NCBI GenBank assembly: GCA_030263715.1
Contig: SZPM01000034.1
Coordinates: 1 to 15,959 of the forward strand
Length of the DNA: 15,959 bases
Direction of reading: 5' to 3'
Origin: ATM1 sp003577165
Lineage (GTDB): Bacteria > Armatimonadota > Fimbriimonadia > Fimbriimonadales > ATM1
The notes below the pieces were generated by a model. That model was not told the origin of the DNA, did no database searches, and worked only from the letters and a program-made list of their open reading frames with translations. Of this stretch, positions 5,298 to 13,045 are shown piece after piece. A program made the position numbers and the translations under genes. Each line of letters opens with the position of its first letter. The first letter of the stretch is position 1.

Positions 5298-7696
5298 ACG
5301 ATGAACTGAGAGAACGGATACGCGAGTACGCGAGAGGATCTCTTTCGGACCAAGAGGCGACGGAACTGGAAGCGCTCGCTCTTGAGGATTCGGAGGTTGC
5401 AGCGGCGATCGAAGCCGAGTTGGCACCCGTCGGCCGGGCTTTCCGCGAAGCATTCCCGCCGCCCGAACTTCCCGAGACCGCTATTCAGTCCGTGATGGTG
5501 GCGCGTGCCGGGTCCAAGCCGCGCACCAGCGGGTTCCTGCGATTCGTTCTCGCAGGGGCGGCCGCGGCGATCGCCTTGTGGTTTCTCATCCCGCGCCCAA
5601 TCCGAGTGACCCTCGAGTCCACGGATGGGGCGGTGTTCGCGAACGGCGCGGCCCTGTCGCCCGGAGCGTCCGTGCCGTTCGGCGAGGAGATCGTCTGCAT
5701 CAACCCGGCCCGCTTCGGGCTGGGTGGCATCGCAGCTCCGACAGGCCCGGGATTGACTGTGTTCACAGTGGACAAAGTCGGCGACCGGATTGTGTTCCGT
5801 CCGAAGGTCGGCGATTTCGCGTTCTCGGGTCACAGCGATCGCGTGCGCTATCAGGTCGTTTCGAGCGGAGTGGAAGCGAGGCCCCTCGGAACTCGCTTCA
5901 GCGTGACGGCGAACGGAGGGAGCGAGACCGTGGTGTCCGTGTACGCGTCTCGCGTGGAAGTGACGATTCAATCCTCCGCTCGCGTGATTGGCGAGGGGCA
6001 CGCGCTGGAGGGGGGGGCCGTTCAGCACATCAAGGACGATCCCGTCGCGAAACTCATGGATGCTGTGCCGGTTCCGAGCGCGCGCGGGCTCTTGGTTCTT
6101 CCCCGCTTGCCGCTCCCGCCACCGGATGAGGCCCTACTCGAGAAGGTAGCCGAAGCAACTCGAATTCAAAACCCAGCGGAGCGATACGCTCGACTCGCAG
6201 TCGCCTTGGCGAACTTCCAAGAGAGGGCGAGTGCAGCGTCTGCTGCTCGTCTCGCGATGTCGGCCGATGGAAACCTGGCCAGCCTGACCGACGCGGAACT
6301 CCTCGCTTTGGCGCGATCGCAGATTGCCCAAAGCGGCGATCCGGAAGTGGCGGGGCGAATCATCAGCGTGATCGAGAGCAGGCCGTCCGCAAAGCGCTCG
6401 TTCGGAACGGACTACTTCGACAGACTTCGGAAGTTGGCAAGGAGTTTTGGCAGCGACTGGGAGAAGGCTGTCGAGGCCGCGAGAGAACTGGAGGGGTTTC
6501 AAAAGAACGACGATCAACTGGCGATCGCAGAGGCGTACGTCTATGGCGGCATTGCTTTAGCAAATGACAGGCAAATTCTGTTGGATGCAGAGCGAAGGTT
6601 GCGGAAGATCCTCATTTCTGATCGAGCGGTTCGCGACAAAAGGTATCGGGCGATCGCGTGCCACAGACTGGGTGAGGCCCTTTACCACGCCACTCGGAAG
6701 CAGGAAAGCCTTCAGTGGACGCTGCGTGCTGTTCAGGATTGGCCCGTACCGCGGTGGACCGTGCACGCTGCGACGCGCCTTGCCGAGACGAACGCGCGAA
6801 GTCGCGAAGAGTGCTTCCGCCTGCTCTCGGATGGTCTAAGAAGAGATCCGAGCGCCTACACATACGAACGAGCCCTCACTGCTGTTCACATGTATGTTCG
6901 CGATGACCGCGATCGGGAAGTTGAATACAAACTTGGAAAGTGGATTGCGGAAACCTTTTCGAACATTCCCATGAAGCAGTTGGAGATGGCGGCCTGGTTT
7001 GGCATCACGTTCCGGGATTACGAAACGATGGAGCGTCTCTTCGAGCGAGGCGTGAGACTGATCGGCGGCATCGAAAACGTTCCGGAAGAGATTCGAGTGA
7101 ACGTCGCAGCCTGCAGATACATGCGAGGTGACGTTCAGTCTGCCTACGAGTTGATCGGGATCAACGGCCCTGCAACGTCGGCGTCGGCGAAGTACACGTT
7201 TTACTGTGGGATCGGAAACTACGTAGAGGCCTTGCGCCACCACGAGCAGATCCCGAGCGAATCTCGAAGCGACTCGTATGGCTTTGATCGGGCGCGCCTG
7301 CTATGCCGGCTGGGGAGGAATGACGAAGCGCTTTCGATCCTGCAGCGGTTCGCCGAACGTGAGACCGTGCGGCTGGAGAAGGATGGGTGGTCCAGTGAGA
7401 CTCATGATCTCGTCCAAAGCCTTCTACTGGTCGGAGAGATCACGTCGAATCCAAGCGAGCGCGCCGCGGCGATTCACGAGACGGATCGCCTCCTGAAACT
7501 CGGACCGCGTTCGAGTTTTGACTTTGAGGCGCAGTGGCTCGTTTGGTTGGCGCGGCTCCGGCTGTTGCAGAACGACTTCGTCGCCGTGCAGAAGATCCTC
7601 GACGAGTTGGATGCTCGGTCGCTCGTGCCGACCGTCGAAGTCCAAGCGGATGAAGTCCGGCAACGGCTGCGCGCCGCCGTGGGCTCCGGCGCGTAG
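5294..7696 (+). CDS. FecR-like membrane sigma regulator with long helical/TPR-like C-terminus
   Basis: 800 residues starting at the ATG that overlaps the sigma stop (ATGA); GGAGG lies 10-11 bases upstream. Order: a short acidic helical segment at 1-60 (MNDELRERIREYARGSLSDQEATELEALAL), resembling the cytoplasmic part of anti-sigma factors; one membrane helix at about 81-99; then a FecR-like region at about 165-245, with the typical VEARPLGTRFSV and VVSVYASRVEV segments and EGHALEGG. From about 275 to 800 the protein is helical with TPR-like pairs (ERYARLAVALANFQERA, CHRLGEALYHATRKQESLQW, YTFYCGIGNYVEALRHHEQ, ARLLCRLGRNDEALSILQR). The likely role is an anti-sigma factor whose external part senses a signal or partner; this is inferred from gene order and topology. 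The repeat count and the signal are unknown. Fusion of FecR to some 500 residues of repeats is unusual. Confidence 0.82.
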   Translation: MNDELRERIREYARGSLSDQEATELEALALEDSEVAAAIEAELAPVGRAFREAFPPPELPETAIQSVMVARAGSKPRTSGFLRFVLAGAAAAIALWFLIPRPIRVTLESTDGAVFANGAALSPGASVPFGEEIVCINPARFGLGGIAAPTGPGLTVFTVDKVGDRIVFRPKVGDFAFSGHSDRVRYQVVSSGVEARPLGTRFSVTANGGSETVVSVYASRVEVTIQSSARVIGEGHALEGGAVQHIKDDPVAKLMDAVPVPSARGLLVLPRLPLPPPDEALLEKVAEATRIQNPAERYARLAVALANFQERASAASAARLAMSADGNLASLTDAELLALARSQIAQSGDPEVAGRIISVIESRPSAKRSFGTDYFDRLRKLARSFGSDWEKAVEAARELEGFQKNDDQLAIAEAYVYGGIALANDRQILLDAERRLRKILISDRAVRDKRYRAIACHRLGEALYHATRKQESLQWTLRAVQDWPVPRWTVHAATRLAETNARSREECFRLLSDGLRRDPSAYTYERALTAVHMYVRDDRDREVEYKLGKWIAETFSNIPMKQLEMAAWFGITFRDYETMERLFERGVRLIGGIENVPEEIRVNVAACRYMRGDVQSAYELIGINGPATSASAKYTFYCGIGNYVEALRHHEQIPSESRSDSYGFDRARLLCRLGRNDEALSILQRFAERETVRLEKDGWSSETHDLVQSLLLVGEITSNPSERAAAIHETDRLLKLGPRSSFDFEAQWLVWLARLRLLQNDFVAVQKILDELDARSLVPTVEVQADEVRQRLRAAVGSGA

Positions 7697-7714
7697 TTCA
7701 TCTACGTTCGACTT

Positions 7715-7763
7715 GGCCTCCGACCTCTCGGAGCCATAGAGTGGGGCCGAAGTTCTCGGCCCC
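7715..7763. terminator. Two hairpins in the convergent gap
   Basis: The gap between the convergent sigma-regulator and methyltransferase genes holds two hairpins: GGCCTCCGA/TCGGAGCC with one bulge (7715-7735), and GGGGCCGA-AGTTC-TCGGCCCC, an 8-bp perfect stem (7743-7763). Neither has a clear U-tract on either strand. They may serve both genes as weak or factor-assisted terminators. Confidence 0.5.
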
Positions 7764-7785
7764 CTAAGACCCCGGAGAACTTGGC

Positions 7786-8625
7786 TTACGCCCTTACGGT
7801 TCCGATGACTTCGAGATACTCGGCCTGCATCGTCGTCTCGTTCTCGCTGCCCGTGTTCACACGCGTCCAGAACTCAATGAGGTCCTGACGAAACGCGTCT
7901 CGCGCGGCGCCTTCCAGCGTGTTGAACGCGCGGTGCGTCGGACCGTAGTAAGCGATGAACCAGTCCGCGACGTCGGAGGGCCCGAACGGGAAGCGGAACG
8001 GATACATGCGAGCCGTCATGCGCAATTCGGACAGGCCTTGTCCGAGTCGTTCCTCGACGGCTTCCTTTGTGCCCCAGAGGACGGGCGCAGGGAAGATCGG
8101 GGGTGGCGGCACGTGCTTGGCGACGACTTTGAACAACTCTCCGATCGTGCCGGTGGGAGTCCAGTTGCCCATGATGATCTGTCCACCCGGCCTGCAGACG
8201 CGAAGCATCTCCTTTGCGACGAGGTGGGGGCGAGGGGCGAACATCGCTCCGATGAGGGTTAGGACGACGTCGAACGAGTTGTCTTCGAATGGCAGGTCTT
8301 CAGCATCTCCCTGAATGACCTCGCCTTCGAGGTTCTCGGCTCGGAGCCTTTCATTTGCGCGGTCGACCAGATTCTGAGCGAGATCGAGGCCGATAACGTG
8401 GATTCCCCTTCTCGCGGCAGGAATCGTCAGCTGGCCGGCGCCGCATGCGAGGTCGAGCATCTTCACGCCTGGCGGTATCTGAAGCCGCTCGAAAAACTCG
8501 AGCGCGCCGGGCTCGAGATATTGAGAGAAGTGTCCGTAGTCGCCTGCTTCCCAAGTCGCCTTCAGCCGCTCCTTGAGCGCCTGCATTTCGGGGGCTATGG
8601 GTTCGCTTTGACCATGAATTGCCAT
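7786..8625 (-). CDS. Class I SAM-dependent methyltransferase
   Basis: 279 residues from ATG at 8625. The Rossmann-fold signature is clear: motif I LDLACGAGQL at 57-66, the acidic residue D81 ending strand 2 (GLDLAQNLV), GDAEDLPFEDNSFDVV at 107-121, and the CRPGGQIIMGNW segment after motif III. It belongs to the Methyltransf_11/UbiE-like type. The substrate is unknown (small molecule, lipid or quinone are possible) and the neighbours give no clue. This start is preferred over an ATG further upstream at 8712 because the latter lies inside the terminator of the preceding operon. A perfect TATAAT ends six bases before this ATG and there is no Shine-Dalgarno sequence, which suggests a leaderless transcript. 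Confidence 0.9.
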   Translation of the reverse strand: MAIHGQSEPIAPEMQALKERLKATWEAGDYGHFSQYLEPGALEFFERLQIPPGVKMLDLACGAGQLTIPAARRGIHVIGLDLAQNLVDRANERLRAENLEGEVIQGDAEDLPFEDNSFDVVLTLIGAMFAPRPHLVAKEMLRVCRPGGQIIMGNWTPTGTIGELFKVVAKHVPPPPIFPAPVLWGTKEAVEERLGQGLSELRMTARMYPFRFPFGPSDVADWFIAYYGPTHRAFNTLEGAARDAFRQDLIEFWTRVNTGSENETTMQAEYLEVIGTVRA

Positions 8626-8631
8626 GGAGTA

Positions 8632-8637
8632 ATTATA
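8632..8637 (-). promoter_or_regulatory. -10 box for a leaderless methyltransferase transcript
   Basis: Perfect TATAAT on the minus strand, then six bases (TACTCC), then the ATG. That spacing puts the transcription start at or within a base or two of the start codon. No good -35 box is seen. Confidence 0.55.
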
Positions 8638-8694
8638 GTCAGTCCATGGGTTGAGTGGATTGAGATTGGGGCCTCTTGCCCGGCCCGAATCGGC

Positions 8695-8730
8695 AAAGAA
8701 AAACGACCCCAAAGCGAGCGCTTCGGGGCC
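8695..8730 (-). terminator. Intrinsic terminator of the secretion operon
   Basis: On the minus strand, CCCCGAAGC-GCTC-GCTTTGGGG (9-bp stem including one G-T pair, extendable by two pairs) is followed by GTTTTTCTTT. It starts about 20 bases after the stop of the Spy-like gene and ends the minus-strand operon. Confidence 0.92.
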
Positions 8731-8747
8731 GGAACAGCAATCGAGTT

Positions 8748-9461
8748 TTAGGCTGTCGGAGGCGGCTGCGGCGGGTCCGCTTTGAACGGGGCGCCGCCCA
8801 TCGCCTTCAGTTTATCGGCCTGAGCAGGAGTGAGGATTTTGCCAAGTTCCGTGTCGAGGACCTTGTTGTTCGCCTCCATCTTGCTCTGCAACTCCTCGCG
8901 AGAAAGGGCGCCGTCTCTCATGTCCTGCATGAGCGCCTGCATCGCGGCCTGGAAGTTCTCCTGGAGTTTCTTGGCCTTGTCTATCTGCTCTTGCGTCATG
9001 CCGAGGTCCTTCTGGATCTCGGGGTTGAGGATCGCTCGGTTCCCAGAGAGTTGAACTGAGATCTCCTTCGCTCGCTTTCGCTGGGCGTCGGTGAGAACGG
9101 CGAGAGCCTTCTTGTCGGTCTCGGCGTTCATCTTCTCCATGGTTGCGCGCATCTCTTCGAAGTTGCCACCGCCGCCGCTGTTGCGCATCTCCTCGAACAT
9201 CGCGCGCCGCTGATCCTGTGCGGCCTGCGAGATCGCCTGGAGTTGTGCCTTTTGGTCTGCGGTGAGCGCGAGGTCTCGCTGCACGTCGGCGCGCATCAGC
9301 AGGCCAAGGCCGAGGTTGTTTCCGCCGAAGCCGAACATTCCGCCGCGCTGGCCGCCGAAACCGCGTCCGCCGCCGCCACCACCTTGCGCATACGCGCCAA
9401 CGAGAAGTGCGAAAAGAGCCGCGATTGCGAATGCCTTAGCGGCCCACTTGACTTGATTCAT
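8748..9461 (-). CDS. Spy/LTXXQ-like periplasmic protein with internal duplication
   Basis: 237 residues. The ATG overlaps the secretin stop as ATGA. A signal peptide (basic K5/K9, hydrophobic core, cleavage after AYA near residue 25) leads into a Gly-rich segment (26-50), then a charged, helical, Gln/Met-rich body. Four LTXXQ-like turns are visible: LTADQ (66-70), LTDAQ (123-127), MTQEQ (155-159) and LTPAQ (210-214). The body is two copies of one unit, about 58-137 and 147-222, each beginning IQ/VQ-basic-DL-x-L/M-T and ending LTxAQ. LTXXQ proteins such as Spy and CpxP are periplasmic chaperones or stress sensors. Its place as last gene of a secretin operon suggests help with secretin or substrate folding; that role is inferred. 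It has a short Pro-rich tail. Confidence 0.82.
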   Translation of the reverse strand: MNQVKWAAKAFAIAALFALLVGAYAQGGGGGGRGFGGQRGGMFGFGGNNLGLGLLMRADVQRDLALTADQKAQLQAISQAAQDQRRAMFEEMRNSGGGGNFEEMRATMEKMNAETDKKALAVLTDAQRKRAKEISVQLSGNRAILNPEIQKDLGMTQEQIDKAKKLQENFQAAMQALMQDMRDGALSREELQSKMEANNKVLDTELGKILTPAQADKLKAMGGAPFKADPPQPPPTA

Positions 9462-11875
9462 GATCCATTGCCTCCTTTATTGCCATTTCCCCCCGCCGCG
9501 CCTGAGTTCTTTGCTTCGTCCAACTTCTTCTTTGCGCCGGCAGAAAGTCTCTTCTCTTCGTCTTCGCGAAGCTTCGCTGCTTCGGCGGGGTCTCGCACGA
9601 TTCGCGGAGTCAGGAAAACGAGTAGTTCAGTCTTTACATCCTGCTTGGAAGTCGAGCGGAACAACTCACCCAAGAGTGGGATGTCACCGAGCAGCGGAAC
9701 CTTCTTCACGGATGATGTCACGGTGTTGCGGATGATTCCGCCGAGAATGATGGTCTCCCCGTCTTTGACGGAAACCGTCGTTTGAGCAGACCTCTGGTTG
9801 ATGATGGGCGCGTTGAACGACGTGAAACCTTGCAGGTCGTTCGCCGTTTGCGTAATGTCCATCGTAACGGTGCCGTCGCGCGTGATTCGCGGGGTGACCG
9901 TCAAGATGATTCCCACGTCTTCAAAGGCGTAGTTGAAAGTGAGGTTGCCGTTCGGGTCCTCGCGCGTGCTGAGGACGTACGGCACCCTTTGGCTGATGTT
10001 GATCTCCGCTTGGACGTTGTTCGAGGTGAAGATTCTGGGTGTCGAGAGCACCTGGAACTTGTTGTCGGTCCTCAGCAGATTGATGAACGCAGTTAGGTCG
10101 CCGCTGGTGAGAGAATATCGGAAGCCCTGAAGGGGCGGGTTCGCTCCTTCAAGGCCGAAGTTCTGCTCCGCGTCGCCTGCGGCGCTTGTGCCGAAGATGT
10201 TCTTGTGAGCGAACTTCCACTCGACTCCGAACTGGCTGGATTTGTCGAGCGTCGCCTCGATGATCATCGTCTCGATCATCACCTGTTCCGGAATTCGGTC
10301 GAGTTGCTCCAGGATGCTGCGAATGATCTGTTCGTTCTCCGGATTCGTCACGACGATCAGGCTGTTCGTGTTCGGGTCTGCGATGACCGTCACTTGGCCG
10401 CCGAGGTCGCGCACGTTGACGACTTGACCTTCCTGATTGCGGCCGAGCGCTGCGCCCCCGCCTTGCGTTCCCTGACCGCCGAACAGGCGTCCGAACTGAC
10501 CGCCCTGAATTTGCACCTCGGTCGCGAGCAGACCCGCGTCGGCCTGTGGGTCCTCTAACTGAAGATAGAGTTCGTCGGTAAGTTCCTCGGTGTTTCCTCC
10601 GCGGCCGCCTCCACCGAAACCTCCACCGCCGCCGAATCCGCCGCCTCCACCAAAGCCTCCGCCGCCCGTGTTGCCGCGGTTTCGGTTGTTGGGGTTCTGC
10701 ATGTTTCGGTTCGCTCCGCCAAAGCCCTGGACTCCGGTGCCCGTTCTCGTGTTGGAGCCGCGAGTGCCGAACGCTTGGCTCAGGAGTTGTGCCATCTGAT
10801 CCGCGCGCGCGTTATCGAGGGGAATCACAAAAGTGGCCGACTCGTAGGCGACTTCTTGATCGAGTTCTTGGAGAACTTGATCCAGGATCGCAAGGTTCGA
10901 TTCGGTCGCCGTGACGACGAGGGAGTTCGTCCTTGCGTCGGCGAGCACCGTTCCGAATGCAGCCTGGAAGTTGCCGGTGCGCATGGCCGCGCCGAATCGC
11001 TGGTCTATCGGGACGTTCTGCGAGCCCTGTCCTCCGCGGCCCTTCGGGGCGTTCGTTATTAAGATGTTTTGAACGATCGGCACCAGTTCGTTCGCGTTCG
11101 CATATCTCAAAGGATAGACGCGAGGTTTCTGCGGCTGCTCGATGTCCTTGTCAATTTCGCGGATGATGCGTGCGACCTGTTCATGGTCTCGGGACGGAGC
11201 GTTCACGATGACCGTGTTGCTGTAGTCATCGGCGGACGCTCGAACGGTTTGCGTTGTGACGCCCCCCCGTCCGAACTGCCCGAAGTTGCCGCGTTGATTG
11301 CGACCGCCTTGGCCGCCTCCGCCCATCATCATCTGAGCAAACTGTTGGAACGGGTTCTGCTGGTTCTGCGCGAACACCTCGTTGATCACCCGCGCCACTT
11401 GAGTCGCATTGGCGAATTCCAATTGGTACACGCGGAGTTCGCTGTTGCCGCTGCCGGAGAGCATTCGCTGCAAGTCCTCCGGCGACATTGAGGTCATGCT
11501 GAATCCACCGCCTCGCTGTCGAACCTGTTGGATGACCAGCAGGTTTCCTTCCTTCACGATCTCGAAGTTCTTCAACTTGAGCGTCGAGGAGAGGATCTGG
11601 AACGCCTCGGTCAGAGGAACGGCCTTTGCGCTGGTCAGGGTAATCGTGCCCGTAAGGGCGGGATCTTTGACGATCGTAATTCCGGACGTCTTCGAATAGA
11701 ACGCGATGACGTTGTCGACGTTGGCGTTTCGGAAGTCCAGCCGGACGGTGGTCTTCTTGTTCAGTTCGAACGACTCCCAGGGCTTGGGCGCCGACTGAGA
11801 GCCAAAGTCGAACTGGGGCGCCGCGATGCAAGGCAGCAGCGCGAGCGTTGCGATGAGGAGTCTCTTAATTTTCAT
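9458..11875 (-). CDS. Secretin (GspD/PilQ family outer-membrane channel)
   Basis: 805 residues. Signal peptide 1-19; an N0/STN-like domain at about 41-118 (VRLDFRNANVDNVIAFYSKTS); three N-type repeats at about 145-245, 251-342 and 343-522 (VYQLEFANATQVARVI, VYPLRYANANELVPIVQNI, FVIPLDNARADQMAQLL, each paired with an NSLIV/NTVIV strand); and the secretin core at about 528-763, with VLSTPRI at 609-615, SVKDGETIILGGI and VPLLGDIPLLGELFR at 726-740. It forms the multimeric outer-membrane pore of a type II secretion or type IV pilus machine. Gly/Asn/Gln-rich inserts interrupt the N domains (about 184-205, 279-293, 370-495), and the tail (785-805) is Gly-rich. The start overlaps the upstream gene by 11 bases; GGAGGGAGGAA precedes the ATG. 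No lipobox is seen. Confidence 0.95.
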   Translation of the reverse strand: MKIKRLLIATLALLPCIAAPQFDFGSQSAPKPWESFELNKKTTVRLDFRNANVDNVIAFYSKTSGITIVKDPALTGTITLTSAKAVPLTEAFQILSSTLKLKNFEIVKEGNLLVIQQVRQRGGGFSMTSMSPEDLQRMLSGSGNSELRVYQLEFANATQVARVINEVFAQNQQNPFQQFAQMMMGGGGQGGRNQRGNFGQFGRGGVTTQTVRASADDYSNTVIVNAPSRDHEQVARIIREIDKDIEQPQKPRVYPLRYANANELVPIVQNILITNAPKGRGGQGSQNVPIDQRFGAAMRTGNFQAAFGTVLADARTNSLVVTATESNLAILDQVLQELDQEVAYESATFVIPLDNARADQMAQLLSQAFGTRGSNTRTGTGVQGFGGANRNMQNPNNRNRGNTGGGGFGGGGGFGGGGGFGGGGRGGNTEELTDELYLQLEDPQADAGLLATEVQIQGGQFGRLFGGQGTQGGGAALGRNQEGQVVNVRDLGGQVTVIADPNTNSLIVVTNPENEQIIRSILEQLDRIPEQVMIETMIIEATLDKSSQFGVEWKFAHKNIFGTSAAGDAEQNFGLEGANPPLQGFRYSLTSGDLTAFINLLRTDNKFQVLSTPRIFTSNNVQAEINISQRVPYVLSTREDPNGNLTFNYAFEDVGIILTVTPRITRDGTVTMDITQTANDLQGFTSFNAPIINQRSAQTTVSVKDGETIILGGIIRNTVTSSVKKVPLLGDIPLLGELFRSTSKQDVKTELLVFLTPRIVRDPAEAAKLREDEEKRLSAGAKKKLDEAKNSGAAGGNGNKGGNGS
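10595..10666 (-). repeat. Coding repeat for (GGGGF)n in the secretin
   Basis: Tandem near-15-base repeats encode residues 404-427 of the secretin: four runs of four or five Gly, three of them ended by Phe and the last by Arg. They sit inside the third N domain. The array is in frame and could vary in length by slippage. Confidence 0.8.
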
Positions 11876-12512
11876 TTCCTCCCTCCGATCCTTGAGGCGG
11901 TGTGGTAGGCGTGGTGTTCGCTTCGGGCGTCACGGTTATTTCACCCGTTAGGGCGCGGTTGGCGGCTGGGCCGACGTCCAGCGGCGCGGGAGACTGAGCC
12001 GCGTAGGCGCCGAAGGCCTCGGTGACGATGGTTAAGGTCTTCGCGATGCCACCCGGGCCGGACAGAACAACGGAGTTCGGCGTGATCCGAACCACGGTGG
12101 ACGCTTTGAACTGGTCGCCGTGCTTGACGAAGAAGCCTTCCCCCGTAGACGAGTTCTCGATCAAGGCGGTCGGCACGCCGTCCACGTAGGCGATGCCCGT
12201 CAGGGCCCAGTTCGGCTCGCCGCCGGCGAACTCGAGGGGCACGACGTTGGGGGTCAAGAGGCCGGCGTCCAGCCCGCCGTACCGGAGCACCAGGGGCTGG
12301 AAACTGTTCTTGACCGGGCCGCTTACCGGCTCGAAGGTCGCCTTGTAGTCCTCTTCTGTGAAGGCGGATCTGTCGCCGGGCTTTGAGGCGACGGTCTTGG
12401 GCTTCGTTGTTGACTTCCGGGCGGGTTCTTCCTCCGTCAGCAGGAAGGCTGCCACCGCGACTGCGATCAGCCCGAGGTACACAACGGGTCGAGAAACCTT
12501 TAGACTCTTCAC
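11865..12512 (-). CDS. PilP/GspC-like inner-membrane linker protein
   Basis: 215 residues from GTG at 12512, which overlaps the previous stop as GTGA; AAGGAGC lies about 11 bases upstream. One N-terminal membrane helix (about 8-25), a Lys/Thr/Pro linker, then a small beta-rich domain at about 100-165 (WALTGIAYVDGVPTALIEN, GFFVKHGDQF, VVRITPNSVVLSG), the pattern of PilP and of the GspC homology region. The C-terminal tail is Thr/Pro/Gly-rich. Such proteins connect the inner-membrane platform to the N domains of the secretin, and this one is encoded directly before the secretin, as in pilMNOPQ. Whether GspC or PilP is the better name cannot be decided by eye. Confidence 0.78.
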   Translation of the reverse strand: MKSLKVSRPVVYLGLIAVAVAAFLLTEEEPARKSTTKPKTVASKPGDRSAFTEEDYKATFEPVSGPVKNSFQPLVLRYGGLDAGLLTPNVVPLEFAGGEPNWALTGIAYVDGVPTALIENSSTGEGFFVKHGDQFKASTVVRITPNSVVLSGPGGIAKTLTIVTEAFGAYAAQSPAPLDVGPAANRALTGEITVTPEANTTPTTPPQGSEGGNEN

Positions 12513-13045
12513 TTGCTGGAGGCTCCTTGGGCGACCCGGAACGCCAATATCCCGATCGTGGCGTTCACCCGATCGGAGGCCGCATCGGCGGAGGCTACCT
12601 GTATGATATTTACAGCGAGCCTGTTCTCCCTTGTTCCCAGATCGCGGGCCAGGTCGCAAACCGCCGGAAACGTGCCCTCGACGGACACGAGGAAGGGGAC
12701 TCGAGTTAGGCCCTGTTCGGTCATCGGCTTTTGGGGTCGGAACCCAGAGATGCGGACGCCGCGAGCCTTCGCGGTCTTGTCCACGACTGCGAGCGCCGTG
12801 GCCTCGATCTGCTCGTTCGATTCGGTCCAGAGGACCTTGGAGATCTCAGCCTCGACCGCCTCGGCCCGGGTCTTTGCGGCGGAGGCTTTCTTCCGCAGTT
12901 CGGCCTCCTTGGATTTGCGGACGCCCAAGGGCGTGGTTTCCGCCTCTTTCGGGAAGAGAATCGCGATGCCCGCGCCGAGGATGGCGAGGATTGCGACCAG
13001 TTGAATGAGGCTGAAGATTCGATCCTGAGAGACGCGAGGGGCCAT
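12509..13045 (-). CDS. PilO/GspM-like inner-membrane assembly protein
   Basis: 178 residues from ATG at 13045, overlapping the previous stop by one base (TGATG); a GTG one codon earlier is an alternative. A membrane helix at about 10-31, a charged coiled coil (about 42-72, with KSKEAELRKK and EAVEAEISK), then an alpha/beta domain (about 75-172, with GVRISGFRPQKPM, VPFLVSVEGTFPAVCDLARDL and NRLAVNIIQV) that fits the ferredoxin-like fold of PilO/GspM. Its partner in the platform is the GspL/PilN-like protein encoded just upstream. It is coupled to the next gene by a GTGA overlap. Assignment rests on topology and gene order plus weak sequence likeness. Confidence 0.8.
   Translation of the reverse strand: MAPRVSQDRIFSLIQLVAILAILGAGIAILFPKEAETTPLGVRKSKEAELRKKASAAKTRAEAVEAEISKVLWTESNEQIEATALAVVDKTAKARGVRISGFRPQKPMTEQGLTRVPFLVSVEGTFPAVCDLARDLGTRENRLAVNIIQVASADAASDRVNATIGILAFRVAQGASSK

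Noticed and set aside
4829..6028. 399-codon minus-strand open frame opposite the sigma factor and its partner
   Set aside because: Arg/His-rich composition and no domain; it is a GC-skew shadow of two convincing plus-strand genes joined by an ATGA overlap.
8626..8712. 29-residue upstream extension of the methyltransferase
   Set aside because: It would begin within the intrinsic terminator of the preceding operon and upstream of the likely transcription start.
9165..9395. CCG/CCA-rich repeat resembling a CRISPR-like or satellite array
   Set aside because: It is simply the codon pattern of Gly-rich segments in the Spy-like protein; there are no spacers and no regular unit.
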